From contig QIBA01000043.1 of assembly GCA_003225175.1 (NCBI GenBank), positions 1-64,000 of the forward strand: DNA of 64,000 nucleotides. The letters are read 5' to 3'. The notes beneath the pieces were generated by a model. That model was not told the DNA's origin. It worked only from the letters and a program-made list of their open reading frames with translations, and did no database searches. This DNA comes from Acidobacteriota bacterium. Its GTDB lineage: Bacteria > Acidobacteriota > Terriglobia > Terriglobales > Acidobacteriaceae. The position numbers and the translations under genes are program-made. Positions 43,341 to 51,973 of this stretch are shown here, piece by piece (the first letter of the stretch is position 1; the number at the start of each line of letters is the position of its first letter).

Positions 43341-44510
43341 ATGTTGGAATTGAGCAGAAAAGCGGCCGGAGTTTCCCAATCCGAGATCCGCATCATGTCA
43401 GTGGAATGCGAGAAGGCGCGCGGCATCAATCTCGCCCAGGGAATCTGCGACACCGAGGTTCCCGAACCGGTTCAGCGCGCCGCGGTCGATGCCATTCATT
43501 CACGGCAAAACTCATACACGCGGCTGGATGGAGTTGCTAATCTCCGCCGCGCGATCGCGCGCAAGATGCGCGAGTACAACCATGTTGAAGCTGACCCGGA
43601 ACGGGAAGTCGTAGTAACGGCGGGCTCGACTGGCGCCTTTTATTCGGCTTGCATGGCGTTGCTGAATCCTGGAGAGGAAGTGATCGTCTTCGAGCCGTAC
43701 TACGGTTATCACGTGAATACGCTGCGCGCTCTGGATTGCACGCCGGTATACGTGACTATGCATCCTCCAGAATGGATCTTCAGCCACGAACAACTTCGGA
43801 ACGCCGTTACGCCGAAAACGCGCGCAATTATCCTGAACTCACCGGCCAATCCGTCGGGGAAAGTCTTCACGCGCGAGGAACTCGAGTTTATTGCTGAGAT
43901 CGCGGTACAAAACGATTTGTTCGTCATCACAGACGAGATCTACGAATATTTTCTTTATGACCAGAACCAGCATGTCAGTCCGGCTTCATTGCCTGGAATG
44001 GCAGAGCGGTCGATAACCATTTCGGGATTCTCGAAAACCTACAGCATAACGGGATGGCGTATCGGATATGCCGTTTGCGATGCACGCTGGGCTCAGTCCA
44101 TCGGCTACTTCCACGATCTCGCGTACATTTGTGCTCCTTCGCCGCTCCAGCACGGAGTGGCCGCTGGCCTGGATGAACTCAAGCCAGAGTTTTACAAGGA
44201 ATTAGCGAAGGAGTACCGTGCCAAGCGGGATCTGCTCTGTACCAGTCTGGAACAGATTGGTCTTGCTCCCTCCTGGCCGCAAGGCTCCTACTATGTGCTC
44301 GCGGACGCGTCAGCGCTTCCGGGAAGCAACAGCAAAGAAAAGGCCATGTACCTGCTGGCAAATGCGGGCGTTGCCAGCGTTCCTGGAGAAGCGTTTTTCA
44401 GCGGAGGAGGAAGAAATCTGCTGCGGTTCTGCTTTGCCAAGACCGATTCCGATCTACAGGAAGCGTGCCGAAGGCTAAGTCGATTGCCGGTGCCGATCGT
44501 TTCCAGATAG
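43341..44510 (+). CDS. class I/II aminotransferase
   Basis: A 389-residue fold-type I PLP transaminase. The ATG at 43341 has GAGGG 7 nt upstream. Landmarks: GINLAQGICDTEVPEPV at the N-terminus, YTRLDGVANLRRAIA, AGSTGAFYSACMALLNPGEEVI, NSPANPSGKVF (Asn170), ITDEIYE (Asp198) and the PLP lysine Lys232 in SGFSKTYSITGWRIGY. It belongs to the aspartate/kynurenine/methionine aminotransferase group (subgroup I-gamma-like); the exact amino donor is not readable. It converges on the acyl-CoA synthetase fusion gene with a 15-nt gap. Confidence 0.92.
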   Translation: MLELSRKAAGVSQSEIRIMSVECEKARGINLAQGICDTEVPEPVQRAAVDAIHSRQNSYTRLDGVANLRRAIARKMREYNHVEADPEREVVVTAGSTGAFYSACMALLNPGEEVIVFEPYYGYHVNTLRALDCTPVYVTMHPPEWIFSHEQLRNAVTPKTRAIILNSPANPSGKVFTREELEFIAEIAVQNDLFVITDEIYEYFLYDQNQHVSPASLPGMAERSITISGFSKTYSITGWRIGYAVCDARWAQSIGYFHDLAYICAPSPLQHGVAAGLDELKPEFYKELAKEYRAKRDLLCTSLEQIGLAPSWPQGSYYVLADASALPGSNSKEKAMYLLANAGVASVPGEAFFSGGGRNLLRFCFAKTDSDLQEACRRLSRLPVPIVSR

Positions 44511-44525
44511 TACAGTTTCTATTTC

Positions 44526-47036
44526 TTAGTGGAGTGCTTTCACAAGTTCTTCCAAGTTGCGAGCGATTGCCTCCTCGCTTGTTCCATCCTGGAACTCCGC
44601 AGGGCTCCCGACAATCACTTTAATTTCCCCTCTGCGCGCGAAGCTACGATCTTCTTGCTTCAACGGGAATAAGCCGTCGATTCGCATAGGAACAATTGGG
44701 ATCCTCAGCGTCTGCCCGAGAATTCCAATACCCACACGGAATTGCGACATTTCTCCATCGTTTGTGCGCCGGCCCTCGGGGAAGATCAGGACGCTGTATC
44801 CACGGTCCACCGACTCGCCGGCGAAGGCGAAGCTCTCACGGAAGCCGGATCGTTGTGGGAGCGGGAAAACATCAAACAGCGCTGTGACCAGCCAATACGA
44901 AATCACCTCTATGGCATGCTGAAAGACATTCATGTTACCCGGTGGTTTGCGCATTGCAGTCAGCATTTCGCCTTGCATTGCAATGGCGAGACGATTTCGG
45001 TAGCGAGCGGGCATGGCGAACATCAGCAGTCCTGGGTCGATGTACGTAACGTGGTTGCTGATGAAGAGCAGAGGACCTTTGGCGTTTCGCAATCGCTCGC
45101 TGCCGATGACCGTTGGTTTTGCCATCAATAAGGTTGCAGGCCAGGTGAACAGGTAATAGATCGCAATGCGAATCCATCGCACCAGCTCAAGCTGTGCCCA
45201 GCGAGGAAAATAGTGATGAGATTCTGGAGGCCCAGCACTTGCCTGGTGCAGAATGCGTTCGATATCTGCGACTGTAGCCGCTTCGGCAAACTGGCTCTCA
45301 TCAAGCTCCACCTGATAACGCTGCTCAAGAACCGTGAGCAGGTCCACGCGGTCAACGGAACTGAGGTTTAGATCATCATCAAGTTTTGTGTTGTCACCGA
45401 CAACTTTCCGCCCCAAGCCGGCGATGGCGGCCTCTAAAGCTGTTCTGGGAACCTTGCCATTCGCGGAACTCGTCAGTTCGGCTCGGGCATAAGCCGCGAT
45501 TAGATCTTGCCGCGGCTTTTGCGTAGAGGTACGCGGAAAATCTGAGTCAGGCCACACAACCCAGCTGCGAATTTGCTGGTGAGCTCCCATTTTGGAGTTG
45601 GCTTCGGTCACCGCTTGCGATGCCTCGTCTGCCCCATCGTTGACGACCAATACTGCACACGGTTCAGCGTTTCCCCCGCGATCCACACCGATGACCATGC
45701 AATCGTGGATCGCCGGCTGTGCGCGAAGCGCAGCTTCGAGGTCCTCGGGATAGACATTCATCCCCTCAGCGGTGATGATTACGTTCTTCTTACGCCCTTT
45801 GAAATAAAGATTGCCGGTCTCGTCCAAGGCACCCAGGTCGCCTGTGCGAAACCAGTCGCCCTCGTGCGCGGCAACAGGCTTGCCATTCACCCAATAGGTC
45901 TTCGCGATACTGTCGCCACGGACAAGGATCTCGCCAGATTCGTCGAGTTTGATCTCGCGTCCGGGCAAGGCTTTGCCTATCGATCCGCGACCGAGCTTGA
46001 AGGGATGATTCAAGCTCACTAGCGAAGTCGTTTCTGTAAGCCCGTATCCTTGAATAACGGCGAACCCTAGTCGGCGCCAGAACTCTTCGTCATCCTGATC
46101 GAGGGTTGCACCGCCGCTGATGATCGCCCAGAATTTCCATCCGAATCGGGAATGAAGGCGTCGGAATCGCCACCAGCGCCAGGCAAAGTGTTCTGCGCCG
46201 GCTTTTTCCATTTGTGCGCGTAGTGCCGGCTCCCCGATCCTGGCGCGCTGCTGAATTTCGAGCATCTCTCGCATCGATCCGAGCAAGCGTGGCACGGTGA
46301 TCAAGACAGAGACACGCTCATCATGCGTTACGCTGACGACTTCCGATGGTTTGATTGATTCGAGAAATAACACTGTCGCGCCGATCAAGGGAGGAACGAA
46401 GATTCCCATGAACTGCCCGAATACATGGCTGAGCGGCAGCAGATTCAAGAAGCGTAGCGGATGGAAGATGCGCTCATAGCGCAAGTACTTCTGAATCTCG
46501 CGCTCGATGGGCTCGAGATTCGCGAGAATGTTGGCATGGGTGATCACTACCCCCTTCGGTTCTCCGGTAGTGCCTGAAGTAAAGACAATCTGAACTGCGT
46601 CGTCATTCGAGGAGGCAGCTGGCGTAAGCCACCGAGAAGAAGGAAGGGAACTGAAATCTTCGAAGTGCAGGCTGAAATCTTCCTTCGCAAGTGCCAAGCC
46701 ACGAGAGGACGCTAGCATCTTGGCGCCGACTTGCTCATAAACGCGTGCGGCAAATTCCGGAGCGGCAGTGCGATCCATGGGAACCACAACTGCGCCTTGG
46801 AGCAGCGCTCCCCAAAACGCAGCAAGCCACTCGCCACAGTTGGCTCCCCAGAGCATGATCCGGTCGCCTTTACCAACGCCACGGTCCTCAAGCAACGTTG
46901 CGAAGCGCTGCGCGCTTGCGAGCAGCTCGCCGTAACTCCAGCGGATGGTTCTGTAGCCGCGCGGAAAGACGCAGGCATGGTCACGCTGATAGCGTGAGAA
47001 ATAGGACAGATACTCAGTTACCGATGTGCGGGGCAC
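44526..47036 (-). CDS. acyl-CoA/AMP ligase - acyl carrier - PlsC acyltransferase fusion
   Basis: An 836-residue three-module protein. Residues 1-520: adenylate-forming ligase with TSGTTGEPKG (153-162), YGLTETTSLV (331-340), and GDWFRTGDLG (393-402). Residues 530-600: acyl-carrier-like domain with LNLSSVDRVDLL, Ser560 being the expected phosphopantetheine site. Residues 610-836: PlsC/LPLAT acyltransferase with HX4D (His662-Asp667) and FPEGRRTNDG (752-761). It would activate a free fatty acid, hold it on the built-in carrier and transfer it to a lysophospholipid or other acceptor, recalling E. coli Aas (PlsC plus ligase) but with reversed order and an added carrier. GTG start at 47036. No ribosome-binding site is clear, and an inverted-repeat element begins 10 nt upstream. 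Confidence 0.9.
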   Translation of the reverse strand: MPRTSVTEYLSYFSRYQRDHACVFPRGYRTIRWSYGELLASAQRFATLLEDRGVGKGDRIMLWGANCGEWLAAFWGALLQGAVVVPMDRTAAPEFAARVYEQVGAKMLASSRGLALAKEDFSLHFEDFSSLPSSRWLTPAASSNDDAVQIVFTSGTTGEPKGVVITHANILANLEPIEREIQKYLRYERIFHPLRFLNLLPLSHVFGQFMGIFVPPLIGATVLFLESIKPSEVVSVTHDERVSVLITVPRLLGSMREMLEIQQRARIGEPALRAQMEKAGAEHFAWRWWRFRRLHSRFGWKFWAIISGGATLDQDDEEFWRRLGFAVIQGYGLTETTSLVSLNHPFKLGRGSIGKALPGREIKLDESGEILVRGDSIAKTYWVNGKPVAAHEGDWFRTGDLGALDETGNLYFKGRKKNVIITAEGMNVYPEDLEAALRAQPAIHDCMVIGVDRGGNAEPCAVLVVNDGADEASQAVTEANSKMGAHQQIRSWVVWPDSDFPRTSTQKPRQDLIAAYARAELTSSANGKVPRTALEAAIAGLGRKVVGDNTKLDDDLNLSSVDRVDLLTVLEQRYQVELDESQFAEAATVADIERILHQASAGPPESHHYFPRWAQLELVRWIRIAIYYLFTWPATLLMAKPTVIGSERLRNAKGPLLFISNHVTYIDPGLLMFAMPARYRNRLAIAMQGEMLTAMRKPPGNMNVFQHAIEVISYWLVTALFDVFPLPQRSGFRESFAFAGESVDRGYSVLIFPEGRRTNDGEMSQFRVGIGILGQTLRIPIVPMRIDGLFPLKQEDRSFARRGEIKVIVGSPAEFQDGTSEEAIARNLEELVKALH

Positions 47037-47653
47037 GAGACAGTGTAGAAGAATCGGGTGATCGGGTCATCGGGGTGGTCGAGTGACGTAAAGGCGGGCA
47101 TTCGGGTCTCGTCTGTCGGTGTTCAGTCAATTAGCCCATTGGTTGGTTCCACAAGAAAGCCTACGGCCGAAAACCAACAGCTGGAAGCTGACAGCCGCGT
47201 TTCTTTACTTCACCCGATCGCCCGATGACCCGATCACCCGATTCTTCTGGTTCGTTTGATTTCCGCTTGCATCTAGAGCCGACCCCGGTTACCATTTGAG
47301 TGTCTTCCGAATGCCGCACACCCAGGTGCCGGCACCCGCGCTAACGGCCGGGAATTCCGAATTGATTCTGCTGAATCTCGAACCGGAGCGCGCTGGAACA
47401 CTAAATAGATCGCGAGCGATTTCCATAACTTAAGACTCAAAGCGAAGCTGGAGCTCCGCATTCTGACTAGAGACCGCTTGCAGGTGAAAGTAGCGAAGTT
47501 ACTCGGTGGCATCCGCTTGTTACGGATCCCAGCATTCTCAGGAATACGGCTCTAACGGAAAACGCATTAGCAAGGCCAACCGACAGAGTACATGCGCGAG
47601 CCTACAAGGCTGAGCGCCTTCAGTTTTCAAAAAAGAAGCGTTACAGGATATCG
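47037..47653. other. intergenic region, 617 nt
   Basis: The left third is the inverted-repeat element described separately. From 47249 to 47640 I find no coding frame with a ribosome-binding site, no tRNA-like fold and no strong terminator. It could hold the promoter of the downstream RG-rich gene, whose AGGA site lies at 47645-47648. Confidence 0.5.
47047..47248. repeat. about 200-bp element with 28-bp perfect inverted ends
   Basis: 47047-47074 and 47221-47248 are exact inverted copies built from the core ATCGGGTGATCGGGTCATCG. The similarity continues inward with mismatches (47075-47093 against 47203-47220). The internal part is not coding. The shape is that of a MITE-like or long-hairpin repeat. 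A related single arm occurs at 63573-63605. Confidence 0.75.
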
Positions 47654-48367
47654 ATGAATCAAGGACCTAACCAGCCTCAGCACCCCGGCAGCCGGGGACA
47701 TCGCCGTCATCGCCGCGGCAAGGGACAGCAGAAACAGCAGGGCGGTGCCCAGCACGGAATGCGTGGCCCCGGTCAGGGAGGCGGACAGAACCGTGGCCGT
47801 CGACGGCACGGAAATCCACAGTTCGTTGGTCCCATGGATCACAGCTACCGCAATGCCCAGGGAGGTGGCAATGAACTGTACCCGCAAAATGGTCGCTACC
47901 GTGGCCAGGTGCGAGGCGGTCTACAACAACCGGCTAACGGCGCTCCAGTAGAGCCGGCTCAGGCAGCAGATTCGCCTACTCGAATCGTTTGCTTCATCGA
48001 TGACCTGTTCTTCCTGGCCAAGATTCAGGAGACGGCGCGCAAGTTGGGAGTCAAGGTCGAATTCGCGAAAGCTGAAAAAGAGACCCTCGACCGGCTCACG
48101 AGCGACGATGAAGACAAGCCATCGCTTATCATCTTCGATCTCAATAACGCCAACGCCAAACCGCTCACGACGATTCCCAAACTGAAAAACAGGCTGAAAA
48201 AGCAAACGTCGATCGTCGGCTTCCTTTCGCATCTTCAGGGTGACCTCAAGGTAAAGGCCCAGGAAGCGGGATGCGACATGGTGGTACCACGCTCTGCTTT
48301 CTCGCAGAACCTTCCCGCATTGCTCCGGCGACACGGATCAGATATGCAGGATTCGAACGAGGCATAG
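47654..48367 (+). CDS. RG/Q-rich basic N-terminus fused to a receiver-like domain
   Basis: A 237-residue protein of two contrasting halves. Residues 1-95 are low-complexity, rich in Gly, Arg, Gln, His and Asn, with RG and RGG-like repeats (GQGGGQNRGRRRHGNPQ), which suggests a disordered nucleic-acid-binding tail. Residues 107-225 form an alpha/beta domain resembling a CheY-like receiver (TRIVCFIDDLFFLAKIQETARKLG ... LIIFDLNN ... TSIVGFLSHLQ ... AGCDMVVPRSAF). The acidic pocket is altered: the usual phospho-acceptor Asp position reads FDLNN, and the Lys of the KP loop is not evident. It may sense by another means. AGGA 5 nt before the ATG. It stands alone; I do not know a named family. Confidence 0.75.
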   Translation: MNQGPNQPQHPGSRGHRRHRRGKGQQKQQGGAQHGMRGPGQGGGQNRGRRRHGNPQFVGPMDHSYRNAQGGGNELYPQNGRYRGQVRGGLQQPANGAPVEPAQAADSPTRIVCFIDDLFFLAKIQETARKLGVKVEFAKAEKETLDRLTSDDEDKPSLIIFDLNNANAKPLTTIPKLKNRLKKQTSIVGFLSHLQGDLKVKAQEAGCDMVVPRSAFSQNLPALLRRHGSDMQDSNEA

Positions 48368-48425
48368 CTGCTGTCTGAAGGTCCAGCACGTAAAGCGAGC
48401 AATTAGGTGGTCCCAGATGACTGGG

Positions 48426-49265
48426 TTAATGGCTCAGTTGGCTAACTTTCTTGAATCCAGATGGAACCTGGAATAGGTTCGGATCTATGTGCTCCTCCGA
48501 GACGTCTACGACTTCCGTCGATGTGGTGAATTGATTTTTCTGCTTTTCTCCCGTTTGTAAGGCGTGGATCGCTGTGTTCGTTCTCTTCGAAGACAGAATT
48601 AAGCCCTGAGGATCCGGTCCTGAGTATTTGAATTCAGGGCGAATCTTCTCAACCGGAGTAGTGCCGTTGCCCCCGCCCCCAACGCCCACTCCAATGAAAC
48701 CGCTTCCCGGATGCGACCGTGGCGTGCAGGTCCTCGGATCCGGTATATCCAAATACCACGCGTCTTCGACGGTCTCGCTGGGTTCGAGGCCCAATTCGGG
48801 AGATGAAGTCTGCTTTGTCGTCGTAATGTAGTGCCGGGCGGTGTGGCCGAAGGCAGACTTTGTCTCCCCGGTGTCGCGTACCGTCTTTTCGATAAAGAGA
48901 TTCGGCGGGCCTTCACCTTGCTTTAATAGATTGTCCTTTGGAGATTCTCCTGGCCGGGGAAATTCACTGTATTCCTGATTATCGAGATTCAGCGTGAACA
49001 TGACATGATCCGCACAGCGCTGGATAACGACCATTTTGGCACCGGCGCGACCCGGACGAGGGCCAGACACTGGCCATTCAATACGGCTGTTAGGACCTTG
49101 CACATAAGTCGTGGTCGTTTGGTCGGAGGCATCCATTAAATGATGAGCCCCGGTTGTACGCGACACCATTTTGATCCGGAGTCCGGTTTGGCCTAGTGCC
49201 AAGGTTGCGACGAGGAAGATCATCGAGGTAAGAACGCGAAATTGGAGATTTCTTCGTGGGGCCAT
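48426..49265 (-). CDS. secreted hypothetical protein
   Basis: A 279-residue protein with an N-terminal signal peptide (RVLTSMIFLVATLALGQ) and an AGGA site before the ATG at 49265. The mature sequence is polar and beta-rich, with motifs such as GAHHLMDASDQTTTTYVQGPNSRIEW, MVVIQRCADHVMFTLNLDNQEY and GHTARHYITTTKQTSSPELGLEPSETVEDAWYLDIPD. A Gly-rich patch (GVGVGGGGNG) sits mid-protein. It resembles Acidobacteria secreted proteins of unknown function, with a fold perhaps akin to DUF4412-type lipoproteins. No catalytic motif seen. Confidence 0.75.
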   Translation of the reverse strand: MAPRRNLQFRVLTSMIFLVATLALGQTGLRIKMVSRTTGAHHLMDASDQTTTTYVQGPNSRIEWPVSGPRPGRAGAKMVVIQRCADHVMFTLNLDNQEYSEFPRPGESPKDNLLKQGEGPPNLFIEKTVRDTGETKSAFGHTARHYITTTKQTSSPELGLEPSETVEDAWYLDIPDPRTCTPRSHPGSGFIGVGVGGGGNGTTPVEKIRPEFKYSGPDPQGLILSSKRTNTAIHALQTGEKQKNQFTTSTEVVDVSEEHIDPNLFQVPSGFKKVSQLSH

Positions 49266-49503
49266 AATTCCTGCTCATTCGAGCTCAAATAGAGCGAGCA
49301 TACCTTATCAAAGTTCTCACCGAGTTGAGTTGGCTGCACATGGAAGATCAGGTTTAGTGACTCAGGAACGGGACTCACCAAGAATGCGGGCCGGAGGTCA
49401 CGATCCAGCGCCAGAGCCACGGATGTTAAGGTGTGAGGAGAATTGAGGATGCTCAGTGACGAGTTATGATCTGAGCCGCTAATCATCCACTCTCAGATAG
49501 CCA

Positions 49504-50655
49504 TTATTCCACCGTCTTGAGCGCGAGCTGAAGGGCAATCGAGGGCGCGAATTGGCCGGAAATCATGTTTTCCTGGAAGCGGGATGTTAACGCAACGGTG
49601 ATGTGACTGGAAAATCTGGAGGTCACTTCGAAGCGGCCGGCGAGCAGGTGTTCCTGGAATGGTCTTTGCGTCTGCAACTGTTCGCCGATCGTGGAGATTA
49701 GAAGCCACTCGCGAGGATACCAAAAGAGCTGCGCGTAACTGGCGTGCTGCAGGAAGCTTGTGGTGGAATTTGTGAGGCTCCGGTTCGTAATATCGTGCTC
49801 AGCTAGTACACCCCATTTTCCGAGACCCAGGCGCAGATAAGGTCCCACCATCGTGCGATGCACGGCGCTGGCCGAGCCGTGCAGAATGTTGACGCCTAAA
49901 ACGGTTGTGTGTTTCCCAAGCAAGCTGAACTCGGCGAATGAACCTGCGCCGGATTCTCTCGCAGGGGTTGGTTCGGCGCCACTCGGTCGAAATGCGTATG
50001 GTGCGATCTGGTAGTGTTTGCCCCACCAGAACATTTTGAACTGCAGCGGTGCATCGTAATATCCGTACCGGTTTCGCGCGCGAATGTATGTACTCAAATC
50101 GGGATTGTTGACTCCGCTTGGGAGTGGGTCGCGACCAGCGGAAAATTCGAGCGTGCCCTTGGGGCGATACGAGATCAGTGCGCTCGTGAGATATACGTCT
50201 TTCGGTTCTACTGGTGGTTCATAGCTGAGATCTGGGCGCTTGGCACTTCTGTTTTCACCGTTAATGACGGCTGAGATGCGCCAGCCTCTTCCCAACTCGG
50301 TCGCATTCCGGTAAAGGAACCGGGCACGAACCGTGGCAATCAAGGGTTCATCGGTAGCGGTGCTGATCTGTTCTTGCGTGACGGAGCGTAGATCCTGCGT
50401 AATGTGATCTCCCCAGCTCAGCCATCTGATAAAGCGGTTGTTCGAGGGCTGATAGTCGCCTCCTCGCAGACTCTGTGCCTGATCAATGCTTCGTCCATAT
50501 GCGTTGAGGAGGCCGCCGCCTTGGGGAGAAATGTGGCAGACAGCGCAATTGCTGTATCCCAATCGAACCATTGTGGGAAGAGCCCTGGCCGGACGAGTAA
50601 AAGCCCAAAGCACCCAAACTCCAGGTACAAGGACCCAGCAGATGTAGGGTCTCAT
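49504..50655 (-). CDS. exported protein with one haem-c motif and barrel-like body
   Basis: A 383-residue protein. The N-terminal signal (MRPYICWVLVPGVWVLWAFTRPARA) is followed at once by a single haem-attachment motif, NCAVCH, at about residues 37-42 within MVRLGYSNCAVCHISPQGGGLLNAYGR. The remaining 300 residues alternate short hydrophobic and polar strands with many aromatic residues (GKHYQIAPYAFRPSG, YLRLGLGKWGVLAEHDI, ASYAQLFWYPREWLLIST), as in outer-membrane beta-barrels. Such proteins may link periplasmic electron carriers to the surface, but this is inference. Its ATG start and the YceI gene upstream overlap as TAATG (50653-50657), so the two are co-translated. Confidence 0.78.
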   Translation of the reverse strand: MRPYICWVLVPGVWVLWAFTRPARALPTMVRLGYSNCAVCHISPQGGGLLNAYGRSIDQAQSLRGGDYQPSNNRFIRWLSWGDHITQDLRSVTQEQISTATDEPLIATVRARFLYRNATELGRGWRISAVINGENRSAKRPDLSYEPPVEPKDVYLTSALISYRPKGTLEFSAGRDPLPSGVNNPDLSTYIRARNRYGYYDAPLQFKMFWWGKHYQIAPYAFRPSGAEPTPARESGAGSFAEFSLLGKHTTVLGVNILHGSASAVHRTMVGPYLRLGLGKWGVLAEHDITNRSLTNSTTSFLQHASYAQLFWYPREWLLISTIGEQLQTQRPFQEHLLAGRFEVTSRFSSHITVALTSRFQENMISGQFAPSIALQLALKTVE

Positions 50656-51302
50656 TACTGTCGTCCAGCCCGGGTATCGAGAGCTGAGGCCGGAGTCTCG
50701 GGAAATTCGAAGTGGAGCCGAATTTCATTATCGGTTTTGACCCCGAATTGAGTTGGTTGGTCGATGCCGTATTCGCTGAGCTTGACCATGCCATCGCCGC
50801 CAGCGCGGAAGACAGGCGCGCCGGCAGCCTCACGGATTTTCAACACGACGACGAAGCTTCGTGGTGTACCGCGAATAGTCAAAGTACCTGAGACCCTGCA
50901 GCTAGCCTCGCGGCCAGGGACAATCCCAGGACAGGAGACACCCTCGCCCTCGAATTTCACGTCGGGAGTCTGTCCATCTGGGGTCCGAAAGACATGCTCA
51001 CGCATGTGCTGATCACGCAACGCTATGCCAGTGGCGAGAGTTTTGACTGGGAGTCGGGCCTCGATGCGCTCCAGCGTCACTCCATCAGCATTACGGCGTA
51101 GCTGGACGCGAGCCAGCAAGGCGTCGGACTTACCTTTAACGAACAGGCCCGGCATATTCGTCCCAACCTGGAAAGTCGCTGAGGCATGCTCGATCTGGAT
51201 GGTCTCTGGCTTGCCCGGATCGCCGGAGGGTCCCGGGGAGCTCGAGGCCGGAATTCCCAGGGTCGCGAGGAAGAGCAGAACCGCATTCCACAACCTTGGC
51301 AT
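50655..51302 (-). CDS. YceI-family lipid-binding protein
   Basis: A 215-residue exported lipocalin-like protein of the YceI family. Signal peptide MPRLWNAVLLFLATLGIPASS, then the family features: IEHASATFQVGTNMPGLFVKGKSDALLARVQLRRNADG at the start, IALRDQHMREHVFRTPDGQTPDVKFEGEG (the region D-x-H-M-R/K-x-x-x-F is typical) and SGTLTIRGTPRSFVVVLKI near the end. YceI proteins bind isoprenoids such as ubiquinone-8 precursors. Its gene lies upstream of, and overlaps, a haem-motif protein gene, so a role around quinones or periplasmic electron transfer is a reasonable inference. A Cys pair (CPGIVPGREASC) may form a disulfide. Confidence 0.88.
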   Translation of the reverse strand: MPRLWNAVLLFLATLGIPASSSPGPSGDPGKPETIQIEHASATFQVGTNMPGLFVKGKSDALLARVQLRRNADGVTLERIEARLPVKTLATGIALRDQHMREHVFRTPDGQTPDVKFEGEGVSCPGIVPGREASCRVSGTLTIRGTPRSFVVVLKIREAAGAPVFRAGGDGMVKLSEYGIDQPTQFGVKTDNEIRLHFEFPETPASALDTRAGRQ

Positions 51303-51385
51303 GGCCTTCTCTGTTGGACAGGCAAGCTTAATGTGAAAAATCGGCGGGCATCCCCGCAGGATGCCCGCTGAAACGTGAGAGTCAA

Positions 51386-51973
51386 CTAGCGATCGTCGTC
51401 GTCATTGTCGTGGTCGTTGTCACGCTCGCGCTTGAGTTGTCCGCGAATCTCTCCCCCTGGACTTCGCGAGCTGTGCACATTGGCGTAAGAGAGTCCCGCT
51501 TTGATCGCGCCCACCAGTCGCGCAAAAGCGTCTTCACCGTTGGGATTATTGGCTTCTACGCCCTGAGATGCGGGCCCGGTAATGTCGGCCGCTCTCCACG
51601 TTCCTGTTACTGCGTCATTGGGCGTACCCGGGCCGGCGGATGCTGGACACAACTTCTTTGTCGCCTCGGTATTCCCGCCGCCGCAGAAAAATACAGAAAC
51701 GCCACCTACGACAGTGGGTCGGCCGATGTGAATGTGGGCTTGGGTGACTGTGCGACCGGTGCCGGTACTACCCTCCAGGCCGTTGTAGGTGAGTTCGTAG
51801 TCGATCGATTTTTCATCATGGCTGATCGTGATCTTCGCGTGCCCAGCCGCTCCGCTGATCACGATGGGGGTTTCTCTCAGACCAGCCAATTTGGCGCTGA
51901 AGATAGTTTGGGCAAGGGCATTCGTCGTAAACAGCGCGCTTGCCACCACAGCTGCGAAAACTCTTAATTTCAT
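51386..51973 (-). CDS. secreted CHRD-domain protein
   Basis: A 195-residue exported protein. The ATG at 51973 has GGAGG about 6-8 nt upstream and opens the signal peptide MKLRVFAAVVASALFTTNALA; the longer frame to 52051 has none of these. The CHRD domain (chordin-type repeat) is seen in AKLAGLRETPIVISGAAGHAKITI, IDYELTYNGLEGS, QAHIHIGRPTVVGGVSVFFCGGG and GEDAFARLVGAIKAGLSYANVHSSRSPGGEIRGQL (terminal A-Y-x-N-V-H-x-x-x-x-P-G-G-E-I-R-G). A His/Asp-rich acidic tail (DNDHDNDDDDR) ends the protein and may bind cations. Function in bacteria is not established. Confidence 0.9.
   Translation of the reverse strand: MKLRVFAAVVASALFTTNALAQTIFSAKLAGLRETPIVISGAAGHAKITISHDEKSIDYELTYNGLEGSTGTGRTVTQAHIHIGRPTVVGGVSVFFCGGGNTEATKKLCPASAGPGTPNDAVTGTWRAADITGPASQGVEANNPNGEDAFARLVGAIKAGLSYANVHSSRSPGGEIRGQLKRERDNDHDNDDDDR

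Noticed and set aside
49220-49486. 88-codon minus-strand frame upstream of the secreted protein at 48426-49265
   Set aside because: It overlaps the start of that gene and has no clear ribosome-binding site. The sequence looks somewhat protein-like, so a remnant of a lost gene is possible but unsupported.
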